Assembly: GCF_902499045.1 (NCBI RefSeq)
Contig: NZ_CABVPL010000025.1
Coordinates: 24,748-88,747, forward strand
Direction of reading: 5' to 3'
Source: Burkholderia latens
GTDB taxonomy: Bacteria; Pseudomonadota; Gammaproteobacteria; Burkholderiales; Burkholderiaceae
Length of the DNA stretch: 64,000 bases
The position numbers and the translations under genes were made by a program. How positions within the stretch are numbered: position 1 is the stretch's first letter; each line of letters begins with the position of its first letter. The notes under the pieces were generated by a model. It was not told the origin of the DNA. It was given only the letters and a program-made list of their open reading frames with translations, and did not search any database. Of this stretch, positions 63,262-64,000 are shown one piece after another.

Positions 63262-64000
63262 GATGGGTAGCCAGGATGAGCGCGCCGCTCGCAACGAGCA
63301 GCGCGAGCCACAGCGCGAGCGTGCGCGTGACGAGCGACAGCGCGGCGGCGACGTGCACGGCGCTCGCGGGTGCGCCGGTGCCGAGTGCGGGACGATCTTC
63401 GATCTCGCCGTGATAGACCGCCGGGCCGCCGAGCTGCACGTTCAGGCTGCCGGCGCCGGCGGCCATCACGGGGCCTGCGTTCGGGCTGTCCCAGTGGCGC
63501 GCCTGCGTGCGCCAGCAGCGCCACGCGGCGGCCGTGTCGCCGAGCAGTGCATAGCTCGCGGCGGTGAGGCGCGCGGGAATCCAGTTCAGTGCGTCGTCGA
63601 TGCGCGCGGCCGCCCAGCCGAACGCCAGGAAGCGCGGCGTGCGGTAGCCCCACATCGCGTCGAGCGTGTTCGCGAGCCGGAACAGCAGCGCGCCCGGGCC
63701 GCCGGCGACGACGAACCAGAACAGCGCGCCGAAGATCGCGTCGTTGCCGTTCTCGAGCGCCGATTCGACGGCCGCGCGCGATAGCGCGCCTTCGTCGGCT
63801 TGGGTCGTGTCGCGCGACACGATCCGCGCGGTGAGCGCGCGGGCGGCGTCGAGATCGTGCCGCAGCAGCGCGGCGGCGATCGGCGCGACATGATCGGCGA
63901 GGCTTTTCGCGCCGAGCGCGAACCACAGCAGCGCGACGTGCAGCGCGGCCGCGAGCGGCCACGGCAGCACGGCCGCGAGCCACGCGGCGACGGCCACCGG
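63254..64000 (-). CDS. cbiB: Adenosylcobinamide-phosphate synthase (5' end outside window)
   Basis: About 248 residues of the C-terminal part are inside the window; the family usually has some 310. Membrane enzyme that attaches aminopropanol phosphate to adenosylcobyric acid. RIVSRDTTQADEGALSRAAVESALENGNDAIFGALFW, WGYRTPRFLAFGWAAARIDDALNW and PARLTAASYAL are CbiB/CobD-family blocks. First gene of the minus-strand set in this window; its start and any upstream cob genes lie beyond the right edge. Confidence 0.93.
   Translation of the reverse strand, partial: PVAVAAWLAAVLPWPLAAALHVALLWFALGAKSLADHVAPIAAALLRHDLDAARALTARIVSRDTTQADEGALSRAAVESALENGNDAIFGALFWFVVAGGPGALLFRLANTLDAMWGYRTPRFLAFGWAAARIDDALNWIPARLTAASYALLGDTAAAWRCWRTQARHWDSPNAGPVMAAGAGSLNVQLGGPAVYHGEIEDRPALGTGAPASAVHVAAALSLVTRTLALWLALLVASGALILATHHV

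Noticed and set aside
1-64000. CRISPR arrays, insertion sequences, prophage or transposase genes
   Set aside because: No regularly spaced repeats and no recognisable transposase, integrase or phage protein were seen in any frame.

Overview
The window reads as chromosomal DNA of a high-GC beta-proteobacterium, almost certainly a Burkholderia (most likely Burkholderia cepacia complex). The codon bias, protein sequences and gene neighbourhoods (ispH-fkpB, livHMGF, cysI-DUF934-cysHDN-cobA, lptFG/pepA/holC/DUF2486, zapA-6S RNA) all fit. Most of it is core metabolism, densely packed, with many ATGA start/stop overlaps and good intrinsic terminators. This placement is inferred from sequence alone.

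Layout. 1-7.1 kb: ileS (cut by the left edge) and ribF on the minus strand, then purN, an rsmB-like rRNA methyltransferase, an MscS channel and a fatty-acid desaturase. 7.3-11.1 kb: NAD synthesis, with nadA-nadC facing nadB. 11.2-14.3 kb: rpmB-rpmG, radC, fkpB-ispH. 14.5-15.4 kb: an unrecognised protein with its own terminator. 15.5-19.2 kb: livH-livM-livG-livF, a branched-chain amino acid ABC transporter without its binding protein. 19.4-26 kb: single genes (DUF2278, GNAT, argD-like transaminase, ferredoxin/FNR reductase, epimerase-like SDR, rsuA, DinB). 26.2-32.2 kb: an accessory-looking block of two SDRs, an alpha/beta hydrolase and three LysR regulators, two of them divergent from their likely targets.

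32.3-34.8 kb is the least ordinary part. Three small unrecognised genes lie on the minus strand, one with seven cysteines in 22 residues. They are followed by about 0.7 kb of AT-rich DNA without genes and then tRNA-Leu(CAA), whose 3' end points at the block. This looks like an acquired cassette and is my best candidate for an undescribed system.

34.9-43.6 kb: an orphan periplasmic binding protein, cysB, and the sulfate assimilation operon cysI-DUF934-cysH-cysD-cysN-cobA. CysH has the iron-sulfur cysteines of an APS reductase and no CysC is present, so sulfate would go to APS, sulfite and sulfide without PAPS; CobA feeds siroheme for CysI and cbiX lies just downstream. 43.6-49.2 kb: lptF-lptG-cbiX diverging from pepA-holC-DUF2486. 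49.3-56 kb: cytochrome c, ilvD with a divergent LysR gene, lgt, a SIMPL protein, an EVE protein, the 6S RNA gene and zapA with a ZapB-like coiled-coil gene.

56.2-64 kb is a cobalamin locus: a clear promoter and cobalamin riboswitch, then btuC-btuD-cobT-cobS-cobC on the plus strand, facing cbiB (cut by the right edge)-cobD-btuF on the minus strand. Together they cover uptake of corrinoids and assembly of the nucleotide loop. A 20-codon reading frame is fitted exactly between btuD and cobT by ATGA overlaps on both sides.
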